A DNA stretch of 11,375 nt from Rickettsiaceae bacterium (GCA_017995275.1 JAGOJE010000015.1:1-11375), one strand, 5' to 3'; positions 1 through 8,635 are shown, counted from the stretch's first letter. Numbers and translations are program-made. The notes: generated from the letters alone by a model not told the origin.

Positions 1-406
1 CCCATATATAAGCTATCTTACCAGCCCTATCTATAAAGAATGTTGTACGGTTAATGCCCATATATTTCTTGCCGAATATAGACTTCTCAGAAACTACACC
101 ATATTTCCTAGAAATTTCTGCATTAGCGTCATAACCAAGATCCACAGTTATATTGAAACGATCCTTAAAAGAGCAATGGGATTTTATATCATCTTTAGAG
201 ACGCCAATTATTAAAGCATCAAGCTTTTCAAATTCATCTTTTAGAGAACTAAAATCCCTCCCCTCTAAAGTACATCCTGGAGTATTATCCTTTGGGTAAA
301 AATATAATACGACATTCTTGCCTAACATTTCAGACAATTTAACCTGCTGCCCACTACTAATTTCAATAGCAAAATCAGGCGCAATGTCACCTATTTTTAG
401 ATCCAT
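1..406 (-). CDS. bcp: Bcp/PrxQ-type thiol peroxidase, C-terminus cut by window edge
   Basis: Thioredoxin-dependent peroxidase of the AhpC/TSA family that reduces hydrogen peroxide and organic hydroperoxides in the cytoplasm. The first 135 residues are visible. They begin MDLKIGDIAPDF and carry the peroxidatic motif PKDNTPGCT with Cys45, then the family block GINRTTFFIDRAGKI at about 118-131. Residue 50, where E. coli Bcp has its resolving cysteine five residues after the peroxidatic one, is Arg. A second cysteine, Cys78 in KSHCSF, lies in the region where alpha3-type PrxQ proteins keep theirs, so either that mechanism or a 1-Cys mechanism is possible. The ATG at 406 has a strong Shine-Dalgarno (GAGGAG, 7 nt upstream) located inside the end of the bamB-like gene, which it overlaps by 20 bp. 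It is therefore probably the last or a late gene of the cpoB-yfgM-bamB operon. The family is certain; the exact subclass is inferred. Confidence 0.93.
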   Translation of the reverse strand, partial: MDLKIGDIAPDFAIEISSGQQVKLSEMLGKNVVLYFYPKDNTPGCTLEGRDFSSLKDEFEKLDALIIGVSKDDIKSHCSFKDRFNITVDLGYDANAEISRKYGVVSEKSIFGKKYMGINRTTFFIDRAGKIAYIW

Positions 407-1682
407 TTGTCTTCTCCTCAAAAACTAAGATATTTCTCTCGGTAAATATCCTCAAAGAATCAGCAATCATAAAATATGAAGCCTTTTTTGTTACCTCAAT
501 CACAGACAAAATTTTACCATCTTGAGGCGATAATTTATATAACTTTCTATCATCTGATAAAACATATAAATCACTATTGAGAACTACAGGAGTAAGCAAG
601 GTCACTGGATTTTTATTTTTCTTCTCAGACAATTCTTCTTTAGAAAATAAATTAGTAGCCCAAACTACTTTACCAGTTTTACTATTAATAGCCGCTACCT
701 GCATAGCGTTAGTTGTTACAAATAAACTATTACCAGACTTATTCATTGAGTGAATGTCATATATCTTTTTCTGCCATTCTACAGCCCCACTATCGGCATT
801 AACCTTCATTAATATACCATTACCAGTAGCTACATAAATAGATGAAGAATCTATAATGGGCTGACTTTCCAAACTCACAGGAATAAAACCAGGCATAAGA
901 TTTCCACCTAAAGTCGCAACGTTAAGATCCCAAACTGTCTCACCAGTTTTTAAATCAGCTGCAACAAGGTCACCAGATGAATAACATGTTATTATTTTAT
1001 CCTTATATATTACTGGCACTATGTCACGACTTGCAGATAAAGTCTCATTCGCTCCATCATTTTGCCACAGTAGGGTACCATTCTCTTTGTCCACCGCATA
1101 AAGATCATTACCCACCGTTGTAACAAAAACTGAACTCTTATGAACAAGCGGCTGACATTTTACAACATCTGGCATTTTATGACGCCAAATTATAACTCCA
1201 GATTTTGTATCAAGCGCAACCAAATCCCTTGATGCTGAAGTCACATAAATACGACCAGAGTCATAAACCACCCCGCCTTTATAATGCACTAATCCAGACT
1301 TACGATCAAGATTAGTATACCATACTATTTTTCTTTTCTGCAGATCATAAGCGGAAACTACACCACCGCTTGAAACAGCAAAAATCTTTCCCTCTGCCTG
1401 GGCAGGAGCAGCTATTAGCGAACCACCTTTAACTATATTATGAGAATCAAACTTAGATGATATCTCTTTGGTTTCAAAATTTTCTGGCTGGCTATTCACC
1501 CAACTCACACCCTCATGCCACTCACTCGCCTTTTTAGAATGAGGCAAAACTACAGGCGTAGCATCTGCTTCCACTTCAAGAGGAGGGGTAAAAGAAATTA
1601 TACTTTTAACCTTTGAAGATGTAACCTTACTACAAGATGCCAGAATTACGGCAGCACAACACAATATTATAAAACGTCTCAT
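387..1682 (-). CDS. bamB: BamB-like outer-membrane assembly lipoprotein (PQQ-type beta-propeller)
   Basis: Likely the BamB scaffold lipoprotein of the BAM complex, which helps insert beta-barrel proteins into the outer membrane from its periplasmic face. Residues 1-17 form a lipoprotein signal with lipobox LASC (Cys17). After a linker, PQQ-propeller repeats of the form 'AxDxxxGxxxW' recur at about 106-121, 152-166, 191-206, 236-251, 287-303 and 326-341, with a degenerate one at 378-393. That makes at least seven blades, close to the eight of BamB; the length of 431 residues is slightly above the E. coli protein. The ATG at 1682 has GGAG five nt upstream. It lies 15 bp after the yfgM-like gene, the same order as yfgM-bamB in E. 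coli, but the next gene is a peroxiredoxin rather than der. PQQ repeats alone could indicate a dehydrogenase, but the lipobox, the size and the neighbour favour BamB. Confidence 0.9.
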   Translation of the reverse strand: MRRFIILCCAAVILASCSKVTSSKVKSIISFTPPLEVEADATPVVLPHSKKASEWHEGVSWVNSQPENFETKEISSKFDSHNIVKGGSLIAAPAQAEGKIFAVSSGGVVSAYDLQKRKIVWYTNLDRKSGLVHYKGGVVYDSGRIYVTSASRDLVALDTKSGVIIWRHKMPDVVKCQPLVHKSSVFVTTVGNDLYAVDKENGTLLWQNDGANETLSASRDIVPVIYKDKIITCYSSGDLVAADLKTGETVWDLNVATLGGNLMPGFIPVSLESQPIIDSSSIYVATGNGILMKVNADSGAVEWQKKIYDIHSMNKSGNSLFVTTNAMQVAAINSKTGKVVWATNLFSKEELSEKKNKNPVTLLTPVVLNSDLYVLSDDRKLYKLSPQDGKILSVIEVTKKASYFMIADSLRIFTERNILVFEEKTNGSKNR

Positions 1683-1697
1683 TTTATCTCCAATTTC

Positions 1698-2339
1698 TTA
1701 CTTATCTAGACCACTTAAAATAGAATTTGCTTCATCCTTGACTACAGGAGTCACATTGCTACTAGACAAAATTCCTTTCAAAGTTTCTTTAGCGAGATTT
1801 ACATCCCCAGTCTTTACCTGATATAGCGCTTTTGCAATAGAGGCGGTCCCAAAAAATGGCGTAGTCTCATCAACAAAATTATTCATATATTTCAACATAT
1901 TAGCTCTTTCTGCATCATTAATTTCAGGTTTATCTACCAATATATTCATCCACAAAAGCATAGCGTAATATTTCGTGATAGGATTTTTTGCCTCAGATGC
2001 AACCTCTTGTAGCTTTTTTAAGGCAACATCTGCATCTTTCACATTCACCCTTATATCCACAAGCCTTGCAATGTCAGACATGCCATTTGCACGATCCTTT
2101 ATAAGCAAATCTATAGATTCCCTGCTCAATTTAGGATCATCAGACTGCACAGCCTTAATAAAAATATCACCCATCTCCTGATTATGCTTGGTACGTTTAG
2201 TCGTTATCCAGTTACTCAAAACCATTGCTGTAATGATAGCGATAGTACCTATTATAATAAAAGGTAAAGCTTTTTTGAAATATTTCAATTTTTTTGCTTC
2301 TGAATGGTCAAATTCAGCTTCCTGAAAAATGTCGTTCAT
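1698..2339 (-). CDS. YfgM-like membrane-anchored tetratricopeptide protein
   Basis: An inner-membrane protein with a short charged cytoplasmic N-terminus (residues 1-24), one transmembrane helix at about 25-46 (ALPFIIIGTIAIITAMVLSN) and a helical C-terminal domain of about 165 residues that would lie in the periplasm. This is the architecture of the YfgM/'tetratricopeptide repeat-like' family. In E. coli, YfgM associates with the SecYEG translocon and the PpiD chaperone and is encoded directly before bamB, as here. The helical repeats are degenerate (for example ALYQVKTGDVNLAKETLKGI near 170-190). The start lies 3 bp after the cpoB stop, so its ribosome binding site falls inside cpoB and translation is probably coupled. 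Family membership rests on topology, length (213 residues) and gene order more than on invariant motifs, so I give no gene symbol. Confidence 0.82.
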   Translation of the reverse strand: MNDIFQEAEFDHSEAKKLKYFKKALPFIIIGTIAIITAMVLSNWITTKRTKHNQEMGDIFIKAVQSDDPKLSRESIDLLIKDRANGMSDIARLVDIRVNVKDADVALKKLQEVASEAKNPITKYYAMLLWMNILVDKPEINDAERANMLKYMNNFVDETTPFFGTASIAKALYQVKTGDVNLAKETLKGILSSSNVTPVVKDEANSILSGLDK

Positions 2340-2342
2340 ATA

Positions 2343-3092
2343 TTATTTACATCCATATTTATTTCTTGCGTCTTTTGCTCTTTTTATAGCAACGGCTGAC
2401 CTGTTCTTGAATTCATTATCTAGTTTATCAAGCATCGCACAGGCCTCCCTATTCTTCTTCATAGACCCTAGCGACAAGGATAATTTTAGCAAAGAATCTG
2501 ATGCTTTATCAGCTTTTGGGAATTGTTTATAGCCTTTTAAATAATTCACAGCTGCTTTTTCAAAATTTCCACGCCTAAAAAATGACTCGCCATACCAAAA
2601 ATAAGCGTTGCTCAGTCTAGAGCTTTTTGGATATTTTTCAATAAATTTAGCAAATTTTACCTCAGCTTGCTCATAATCGCTATTTTTTAATGCTATAAGG
2701 CCTGCGTCATAATCTTGTTTTTCTTGATCAGAATTAGAATCTGCCTCGGTAACAGGTACAGCAGAAACGCCCGCAGATTCATTTGATGGAACCGGCGTGA
2801 GCTTCTGAGAGGAAGAAGCAGGAGTATTAGTTAGCTTTGCAACTTGATGCTCAAGATTCTCTATCCTTCCAAGCAAAGATTGAATCTGCCTCTCCATAAC
2901 AGATATCTTATCTTCATCATAAGATGAAGTTTGCACAAATGGCTCCGAAACTTTTTCACCTTGCTGAGTCGCTTGTTCTGGAGCCTTTGGCACATCTAAA
3001 GACTTACGCTTTATTTCTCCTGACGCTAAAGAACTTGCACAGAAAGCAAAAAACCATAGAGTAGTAAAAAATATGACTAATTTTTTTGACAT
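2343..3092 (-). CDS. cpoB: CpoB/YbgF-type periplasmic coiled-coil and TPR protein
   Basis: CpoB (formerly YbgF) links the Tol-Pal system to peptidoglycan synthesis during envelope constriction. The 249-residue protein has a Sec signal peptide (MSKKLVIFFTTLWFFAFCAS, probable cleavage near residue 23) and a short predicted coiled coil at about 62-88, with heptad-like MERQIQSLLGRIENLEHQVAKL segments, which in YbgF drives trimerisation. A Ser/Pro-rich linker at about 90-125 follows, then TPR repeats at about 127-240, including DYDAGLIALKNSDYEQAEVK and AYFWYGESFFRRGNFEKAA. Two late cysteines (218 and 248) could form a disulphide. In most Alphaproteobacteria this gene follows tolB-pal; here no tol or pal gene precedes it. 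It instead starts after alaS with its own promoter and leads into yfgM-bamB. The start is the only ATG that gives a complete signal peptide. Confidence 0.9.
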   Translation of the reverse strand: MSKKLVIFFTTLWFFAFCASSLASGEIKRKSLDVPKAPEQATQQGEKVSEPFVQTSSYDEDKISVMERQIQSLLGRIENLEHQVAKLTNTPASSSQKLTPVPSNESAGVSAVPVTEADSNSDQEKQDYDAGLIALKNSDYEQAEVKFAKFIEKYPKSSRLSNAYFWYGESFFRRGNFEKAAVNYLKGYKQFPKADKASDSLLKLSLSLGSMKKNREACAMLDKLDNEFKNRSAVAIKRAKDARNKYGCK

Positions 3093-3122
3093 TTTTTGGC
3101 CCTGTAATTAATTATGGTCCCA

Positions 3123-3151
3123 ATAATAATTTAATAATAACAATGCTGCAA
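3123..3151 (-). promoter_or_regulatory. Sigma70-type promoter for the cpoB-yfgM-bamB-bcp operon
   Basis: On the minus strand a -35 TTGCAG (3151-3146) is followed by a 17-bp spacer and a -10 TATTAT (3128-3123). They match the consensus at 4 of 6 and 5 of 6 positions. Transcription would start near 3116, giving a leader of about 24 nt before the cpoB ATG. It lies in the 89-bp gap after alaS, in which I see no clear terminator, so some read-through from alaS is possible. Confidence 0.6.
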
Positions 3152-3181
3152 CTAAATTAAGCCTTATAAAACATTCTAAAT

Positions 3182-5812
3182 CTACAGCTGTTGCATTCCT
3201 GATATAAATTTCATAGCCTCATCCTCAATAAAACCGATTTTAGAAACATCTGGAGCTCCAGCTTGAGCAAGATTCCTGCTACCACCACCACCATTACCAC
3301 CTAAAAATATAGATAGATGCTTTGCTATATCAGCAGCAGATATAGATTCTGCCGAAATCTTGCCAACAGCAACCACAAGAGATAGTTTATCATCACATTT
3401 ACTTGCAAGCACAAGTACTAAAGCTTCATCTTTCTTTATAGCATCTTCAGCTGCACTACGCATGAGTTTAATATCAAAATTTTGCAAATCCTTATATATG
3501 AAATTAAAATTCCCAGCCTTTTTAGAAAGCCTTGCAACATCCTCAGAAGAAAAAGATATCTGAGAAATTTTAATATCCGCAAGCTCCTTCTCCAAATTCT
3601 TCTTTGATAAAACAAGACCTTCTATCTTTGCAAGAGCTTCTTGTTTAGGAGACTTTAAAGCTAGAAGGATATAATCTATAAAGTCATCATTTTCTCTAAT
3701 CACCTTAAATGCAGATAAACCACAAACAGCCTCAATCCTACGGACACCAGCTGCTATAGCTGATTCTGATAAAATCTTGAAAAACCCAATATCACCAGTA
3801 CGGCTAGCATGAGTACCGCCACATAATTCCACAGAATAAGAATTTCCATTTTCGCCAAACTCACCCATTGAAACAACACGAACCTCAGAATCGTATTTTT
3901 CCCCAAATAAAGCCATAGCACCTGAATTTATAGCATCTTCAGATGACATGAGCACTGTACGAACAGATGAATTTTGCTGAATAATTTCATTCACTTTATC
4001 TTCTACCAAAAGAATTTCTTCTCTAGTTAAAGCTTTTGGATGGCTAACATCGAATCTTAAACGGTCGCTAGATACTAAAGAGCCTTTTTGAGTTACATGT
4101 TTTCCTAGAACTTCACGCAATACTGCGTGTAAAATATGAGTTGCTGAATGGTGAATCTTTAAAGCATTTCTATGTTTTTCATCAACTTCCAAAACCACCA
4201 CATCCCCAACTTTTGGAGATCCCGAATCAATCCTACATATATGAGCATGAATACCTATATATTTCTTGGTATCAAGAACGGTTGCAGAGAAACTAGCTCC
4301 TTTTATTGTACCATTGTCTCCCATCTGGCCACCGGATTCACCATAAAAAGGAGTTTGATTAGTAACAATTACTATATTATCTCCAACTTTTTCTATAGCT
4401 ATTATCTGCCCCTCTGCTTTTGTGAGCGAGTAACCTAAAAATTCAGTAGACCCAAAATTACTCTTTATATCAAACCAAATTTTATCTGAAGCAGCCTCAC
4501 CAGAACCAGCCCATGCCGCACGAGCGCGAGCCTTCTGCTCTGCCATCTTTTCTTCAAACCCTGCATGATCAACAGCAACATTTCGAGATTTTAAAATATC
4601 TTCTGTAAGATCCATAGGAAAACCATATGTGTCATACAATTTAAATGCCACATCGCCAGATAAAACACCACCAGATGAAATATCAGTAGCTTCATCCTCG
4701 AGAAGCTTCAAACCTCTATCCAAAGTAGATTTAAATTTCTCCTCTTCTTGCTTTAGAATGTCACTAACAAACAGCTCAGCTCTCTTTAATTCAGGATAAG
4801 AATGCCCCATAAGGTCAACTAACTTTGGCAAAAGCCTATAAAACAGAGGATCCTTACTACCAAGCTGATGAGCATGCCTCATACCTCTTCTCATTATCCT
4901 ACGAAGCACATAGCCCCTCCCTTCATTGGAAGGCATAACCCCATCTGCTATTAGAAAAGCAGCCGAACGAAGATGGTCTGCTATAACTCTATGAGAAAAC
5001 ATAGCATTCCCTTCGGCTTTTGTTTTTGTAAGCTCGCTAGACATTTCTATTATAGATTTGAAAAGGTCAATATCGTAATTATCATGAACATTTTGTAAAA
5101 CAGCGGCAACACGCTCAAGCCCCATTCCAGTATCTATAGATTTCTTAGGCAATTCCACCCTGGTTTTTGCGTCAACCTGCTCAAATTGCATAAAAACCAT
5201 ATTCCAGATTTCTATATATCTGTCACCATCTTGATCTGGGGTTCCAGGAAGACCGCCATATATATGATCGCCATGATCGTAAAAAATTTCTGAACATGGC
5301 CCACAAGGACCAGTATCACCCATGGACCAAAAATTATCATTAGTATTAATTCGAATTATTCTATCATCACTAAATCCGGCTATTTTTTTCCAATAACCAA
5401 AAGCCTCATCATCAGTATGATAAACAGTTGCATATAACTTGTTTTTATCAATGCCAAACTCTTTGGTTAAAAGATTCCAAGCATAATATATAGCCTCTTC
5501 TTTAAAATAATCACCAAAGGAAAAATTCCCTAGCATTTCAAAGAAAGTATGGTGACGGGCTGTATATCCTACATTATCTAAATCATTATGCTTACCGCCG
5601 GCTCTCACAGATTTTTGACTCGATGCGGCTCTTGTGTAATCTCTTTTTTCAAGGCCAGTGAATACATTTTTAAACTGAACCATACCAGAATTCACAAACA
5701 TCAATGTTGGATCATTATGAGGAATTAGAGAACTAGCATGAACCTTAGTATGGCCATTTTTCTCAAAATAGTTCAAAAAAATATCTCTGATATTGTTAGT
5801 AGTATATTGCAT
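3182..5812 (-). CDS. alaS: Alanyl-tRNA synthetase
   Basis: Charges tRNA-Ala with alanine in the cytoplasm and hydrolyses mischarged Ser- or Gly-tRNA-Ala. At 876 residues it has the full bacterial length. The class II catalytic core occupies about 1-240, with the conserved block FFEMLGNFSFGDYFK (90-104), GDTGPCGPCSEIFYD (165-179) and motif 3 GMGLER (229-234). The tRNA-recognition helical region includes RGYVLRRIMRRGMRHA (299-314). The editing domain has GESGGQMGD (491-499), the metal ligands His555 and His559 (HSATH) and Cys664 and His668 (CGGTH). The C-Ala domain ends in a glycine-rich GGNGGGGSRNLAQAG segment. The ATG at 5812 is preceded by AAGGA, 7 nt away, and the protein begins at the family's normal N-terminus. 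It sits 43 bp after the nuclease remnant and may be transcribed with it. All key residues are present, so it should be functional. Confidence 0.98.
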   Translation of the reverse strand: MQYTTNNIRDIFLNYFEKNGHTKVHASSLIPHNDPTLMFVNSGMVQFKNVFTGLEKRDYTRAASSQKSVRAGGKHNDLDNVGYTARHHTFFEMLGNFSFGDYFKEEAIYYAWNLLTKEFGIDKNKLYATVYHTDDEAFGYWKKIAGFSDDRIIRINTNDNFWSMGDTGPCGPCSEIFYDHGDHIYGGLPGTPDQDGDRYIEIWNMVFMQFEQVDAKTRVELPKKSIDTGMGLERVAAVLQNVHDNYDIDLFKSIIEMSSELTKTKAEGNAMFSHRVIADHLRSAAFLIADGVMPSNEGRGYVLRRIMRRGMRHAHQLGSKDPLFYRLLPKLVDLMGHSYPELKRAELFVSDILKQEEEKFKSTLDRGLKLLEDEATDISSGGVLSGDVAFKLYDTYGFPMDLTEDILKSRNVAVDHAGFEEKMAEQKARARAAWAGSGEAASDKIWFDIKSNFGSTEFLGYSLTKAEGQIIAIEKVGDNIVIVTNQTPFYGESGGQMGDNGTIKGASFSATVLDTKKYIGIHAHICRIDSGSPKVGDVVVLEVDEKHRNALKIHHSATHILHAVLREVLGKHVTQKGSLVSSDRLRFDVSHPKALTREEILLVEDKVNEIIQQNSSVRTVLMSSEDAINSGAMALFGEKYDSEVRVVSMGEFGENGNSYSVELCGGTHASRTGDIGFFKILSESAIAAGVRRIEAVCGLSAFKVIRENDDFIDYILLALKSPKQEALAKIEGLVLSKKNLEKELADIKISQISFSSEDVARLSKKAGNFNFIYKDLQNFDIKLMRSAAEDAIKKDEALVLVLASKCDDKLSLVVAVGKISAESISAADIAKHLSIFLGGNGGGGSRNLAQAGAPDVSKIGFIEDEAMKFISGMQQL

Positions 5813-5855
5813 AATTTTTCCTTATTCTTGCTTTCTCTAATATGTTTTGTAGTTA

Positions 5856-6098
5856 TTAACGAGGAATTTTTTTCACTTCATCGAGTGGAAGACATGTAAG
5901 ACTTGCAACTATATCCAGCACAGAAAGCTTCTGCTTGTGAAAATCCTTACTCGTATAAGGATTAAGCAATGTTATATCCGAAACTTGATCCTTCTTAGAT
6001 ACAATAGAATTTATTAGGGAAATAAGCAGATCCTTATTCTCCTCCACTCCAAACAGCTTCTTAAATGCTATATCAACCCGCTGGTTTATGTCTTTCAT
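5856..6098 (-). pseudogene. Internally deleted Rpn/PD-(D/E)XK nuclease-family 'transposase' remnant
   Basis: The 80-residue frame joins two ends of a much longer protein. Residues 1-62 (INQRVDIAFKKLFGVEENKD, then LLNPY and KLSVLD) match the N-terminus of the Rpn/PDDEXK_2 family of putative transposases, normally roughly 250-320 residues. Residues about 63-78 (IVASLTCLPLDEVKKI) match the short helical tail that ends those proteins ('IAxxTGLSxEEIxKL'). The reading frame stays open across the join at Asp62, but the middle, with the NxEMQ catalytic half and the rest of the nuclease fold, is missing. It should therefore have no nuclease activity. It lies between leuS and alaS, 60 bp after the former and 43 bp before the latter. 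A short functional protein cannot be excluded, but a decaying mobile-element gene is the simpler reading. Family knowledge is from memory and was not searched. Confidence 0.75.
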
Positions 6099-6121
6099 AT
6101 AAATAACTCATTTACCTCAGA

Positions 6122-6130
6122 ATTATAACA
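6122..6130 (-). promoter_or_regulatory. Extended -10 promoter candidate upstream of the nuclease remnant and alaS
   Basis: The minus strand reads TGTTATAAT (6130-6122), a perfect TGn-TATAAT extended -10, in the 60-bp gap after leuS. No good -35 sits 17 bp upstream, which extended -10 promoters can tolerate. It would start RNA near 6115, just before the remnant frame, and could give alaS a promoter separate from leuS. The region is very AT-rich, so a chance match is possible. Confidence 0.4.
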
Positions 6131-6158
6131 TATATATAAAAACACATATAGTATATTA

Positions 6159-8627
6159 TTAGCAAACTATATTGACTATCTTACCAGGCACTATTATAAC
6201 CTTTCGGACTTCTTTTCCATCAATATGTTTCTTTACAGCATCAATATTCAGCGCAACATCTTTTATCTCTTCCTGGCTAGCATCTGCGCTGAATTCTTTT
6301 GTAGCTCTTAGCTTTCCGTTAACCTGAATTGCCAAAGTCACTTTAGACACTATAAGATATTTCTCATCATAAGAAGGAAACTCCATCTCAGCCAAAATTT
6401 TTGTAGGAGAAAACTTACTCCAAATTTCTTCTGTAATGTGGGGAATGAAAGGATTGAGTAACCTGATTACTATACCAAATCCATAACCCAAAGCCCCTCC
6501 ATCGTAAGAGGAAAGAGCATTTACAAGCTCCCTAATACGCGCAATAGCCTTGTTAAGCCTAAATTTCTGTATATCCTCAGTAACATGTTTTATAGCGTGG
6601 TGGATCTGCCTTAGAAGATCTTCACTTATGTTAGAAACTTCATCAACAGTTGTTATAGAATCCGCAATAGCAAATAGCCTATTGATGAATTTATTACAAC
6701 CTTCTATCCCTGCAGCTGACCACTCAAGATCTTTCTCTGGTGGACTATCAGACAAAACAAACATCCTCGCAGTATCAGCACCAAAAGATGTAAGCATAGA
6801 TTCCAGGTCTATAACGTTGTTTTTAGATTTACTCATCTTCTCAACTTTACCTTCCACCACCGTCTTTCCTTGCTTTCTAAGTTCTTCGGCCTGGCTAGGA
6901 TATAACCACTTCCCATTCTCATCCTTGAATGTCGCATGCAGAACCATTCCCTGAGTTAGAAGATTTCTAAATGGCTCCCTGACATTCACATAACCCAGTT
7001 CATTCATGGCTTTTGTAAAAAATCTAGCGTATAATAGATGCATCACAGCATGTTCTATACCGCCAATATATTGATCTACAGGCATCCAATAATCACATTC
7101 TTTTCCTGTCATTGAATCCGCTTTAGGATCACAATATCTTGTAAAATACCAAGATGACTCAAAGAATGTATCAAAAGTATCCGTCTCACGACGAGCATCC
7201 AAGCCGCATTTATGGCATTTTACATGTTTCCATGTTGGGTGATTATCTAAAGGATTCCCATGACCAGTAAAATCAGCATCCTTTGGAAGTTCAACTGGTA
7301 AATTCTCATAAGGCACTGGAAGGACACCACAACTATCACAGTAAATAATAGGAATAGGACAACCCCAGAAACGTTGACGAGATATTCCCCAATCTCTAAG
7401 ACGATAATGAGTTGCAGAATATCCAGCACCAAGCTCTTCAAGCTTATCGACGACAATATCTTTTGCATTAGACCTTGCTTTACCATCTAGGAATTCTGAA
7501 TTTATCATAATTCCATCACCTGTATATGCCTCTTTCTGGATATCCACAATATTTTCAGAAGATATAACCTGTTTTATAGGCAAGCCCATTTTTGTGGCCA
7601 GAATATGATCCCTCTCATCATGAGCCGGACAACCAAATAATGCCCCAGTGCCATATTCCATAAGAACGTAGTTTGCCACAAGCAGAGGAACTTCAACATT
7701 GGAATCCAGTGGATGAACTAAATTAACACCAGTATATATTCCTTCCTTTTCTGCTTTTTCTATATCGGCCGAAGATAGACTCATATGACGGCACTTTTCT
7801 ATAAAACTAGCAACAGAGTCGCTTTTATCTATTTTGCTTAATATAGGATGATCATAACTAACCGCCACAAAACTCGCTCCAAACAAAGTCTCCGGACATG
7901 TAGTAAATACAGTAATAGGATCACCAGATTTTAACTTGAAATCTACATAAGCACCTCGGGATTTTCCTATCCATTTCTCCTGCATTGACCTCACACTTTC
8001 TGGCCAACCTTGAAGATTATCAAGCTCAGATAAAAGCTCTTCGGCATAATCTGTAATTTTTAGGAACCACTGTTTTAAATGCTTACGTTCGACTAAAGCA
8101 CCAGAACGCCACCCCCTACCATCCACAACTTGCTCATTCGCAAGCACTGTTTGATCCACGGGATCCCAACAAACTATGGATTCTTTCTGATAAGCAAGGC
8201 CTTCAGCTAGCAGCTCTAAAAAGAATTTCTGTTCATGTTTGTAATATGATGAATCACAGCTTGATATTTCTCTATTCCAGTCATAAGAAAGACCCAAAGA
8301 CTTTAGCTGATTTCTCATAGAATCTATATTGCTATATGTCCAATCTGCTGGATGAGTTTTGTTTGCTATAGCAGCATTTTCAGCTGGAAGGCCGAATGCG
8401 TCCCACCCCATAGGATGAAGAACATTATAACCACTTGCTAGAAGGAACCTACTAAGCACATCTCCTATAGCGTAGTTACGTAAATGCCCCACATGAATCT
8501 TACCAGATGGATATGGAAGCATCTCAAGAACGTAATATTTCGGTTTATTACTAGAAGGCTTTGACTCGAACACCTTTTTTTCGTGCCAAATTTTTTGCCA
8601 TTTTTTTTCTATTTTTGGAAAGTCCAT
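6159..8627 (-). CDS. leuS: Leucyl-tRNA synthetase
   Basis: Class I enzyme that attaches leucine to tRNA-Leu in the cytoplasm. Counting from the ATG at 8627 (822 residues), it has the HIGH-type motif HVGH at 45-48 in the context MLPYPSGKIHVGHLRNY, and KMSKS at 597-601. The CP1 editing domain has TVFTTCPETLFG at about 239-250 and GCPAHDERD with the discriminating Asp at 337. A zinc-ribbon-like pair of CxxC motifs sits at 430/433 and 471/474. The C-terminus ends in the usual VPGKIVNIV. An in-frame GTG four codons earlier (8639) would overlap the DUF3576 stop codon as GTGA. I prefer the ATG because AGGTGA (8641-8636), a six-base match to the anti-Shine-Dalgarno, lies eight nt before it, while nothing similar precedes the GTG. 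It is the third gene of the trcR-DUF3576-leuS run. In many Alphaproteobacteria DUF3576 also precedes leuS, usually followed by lptE and holA, which are absent here. Confidence 0.97.
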   Translation of the reverse strand: MDFPKIEKKWQKIWHEKKVFESKPSSNKPKYYVLEMLPYPSGKIHVGHLRNYAIGDVLSRFLLASGYNVLHPMGWDAFGLPAENAAIANKTHPADWTYSNIDSMRNQLKSLGLSYDWNREISSCDSSYYKHEQKFFLELLAEGLAYQKESIVCWDPVDQTVLANEQVVDGRGWRSGALVERKHLKQWFLKITDYAEELLSELDNLQGWPESVRSMQEKWIGKSRGAYVDFKLKSGDPITVFTTCPETLFGASFVAVSYDHPILSKIDKSDSVASFIEKCRHMSLSSADIEKAEKEGIYTGVNLVHPLDSNVEVPLLVANYVLMEYGTGALFGCPAHDERDHILATKMGLPIKQVISSENIVDIQKEAYTGDGIMINSEFLDGKARSNAKDIVVDKLEELGAGYSATHYRLRDWGISRQRFWGCPIPIIYCDSCGVLPVPYENLPVELPKDADFTGHGNPLDNHPTWKHVKCHKCGLDARRETDTFDTFFESSWYFTRYCDPKADSMTGKECDYWMPVDQYIGGIEHAVMHLLYARFFTKAMNELGYVNVREPFRNLLTQGMVLHATFKDENGKWLYPSQAEELRKQGKTVVEGKVEKMSKSKNNVIDLESMLTSFGADTARMFVLSDSPPEKDLEWSAAGIEGCNKFINRLFAIADSITTVDEVSNISEDLLRQIHHAIKHVTEDIQKFRLNKAIARIRELVNALSSYDGGALGYGFGIVIRLLNPFIPHITEEIWSKFSPTKILAEMEFPSYDEKYLIVSKVTLAIQVNGKLRATKEFSADASQEEIKDVALNIDAVKKHIDGKEVRKVIIVPGKIVNIVC

Positions 8628-8635
8628 CTGCAGGC

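Noticed and set aside
1975..2532. Plus-strand open frames opposite the yfgM-like gene and cpoB
   Set aside because: Ser/Phe/Leu-rich antisense translations of well-supported minus-strand genes.
3093..3181. Possible terminator after alaS
   Set aside because: A weak GGACC/GGGCC pairing near 3097-3120 lacks a following T-run on the minus strand and lies beyond the cpoB promoter; no other stem with a T-run is visible.
6550..6954. Plus-strand open frame of 134 codons opposite leuS
   Set aside because: Antisense to the conserved KMSKS region of leuS, low-complexity Ser/Leu composition, no promoter or ribosome site.
7247..7486. Open frame of 79 codons on the minus strand inside leuS
   Set aside because: It is an out-of-frame shadow of the leuS coding sequence, hydrophobic only because of base composition; no ribosome site or family match.
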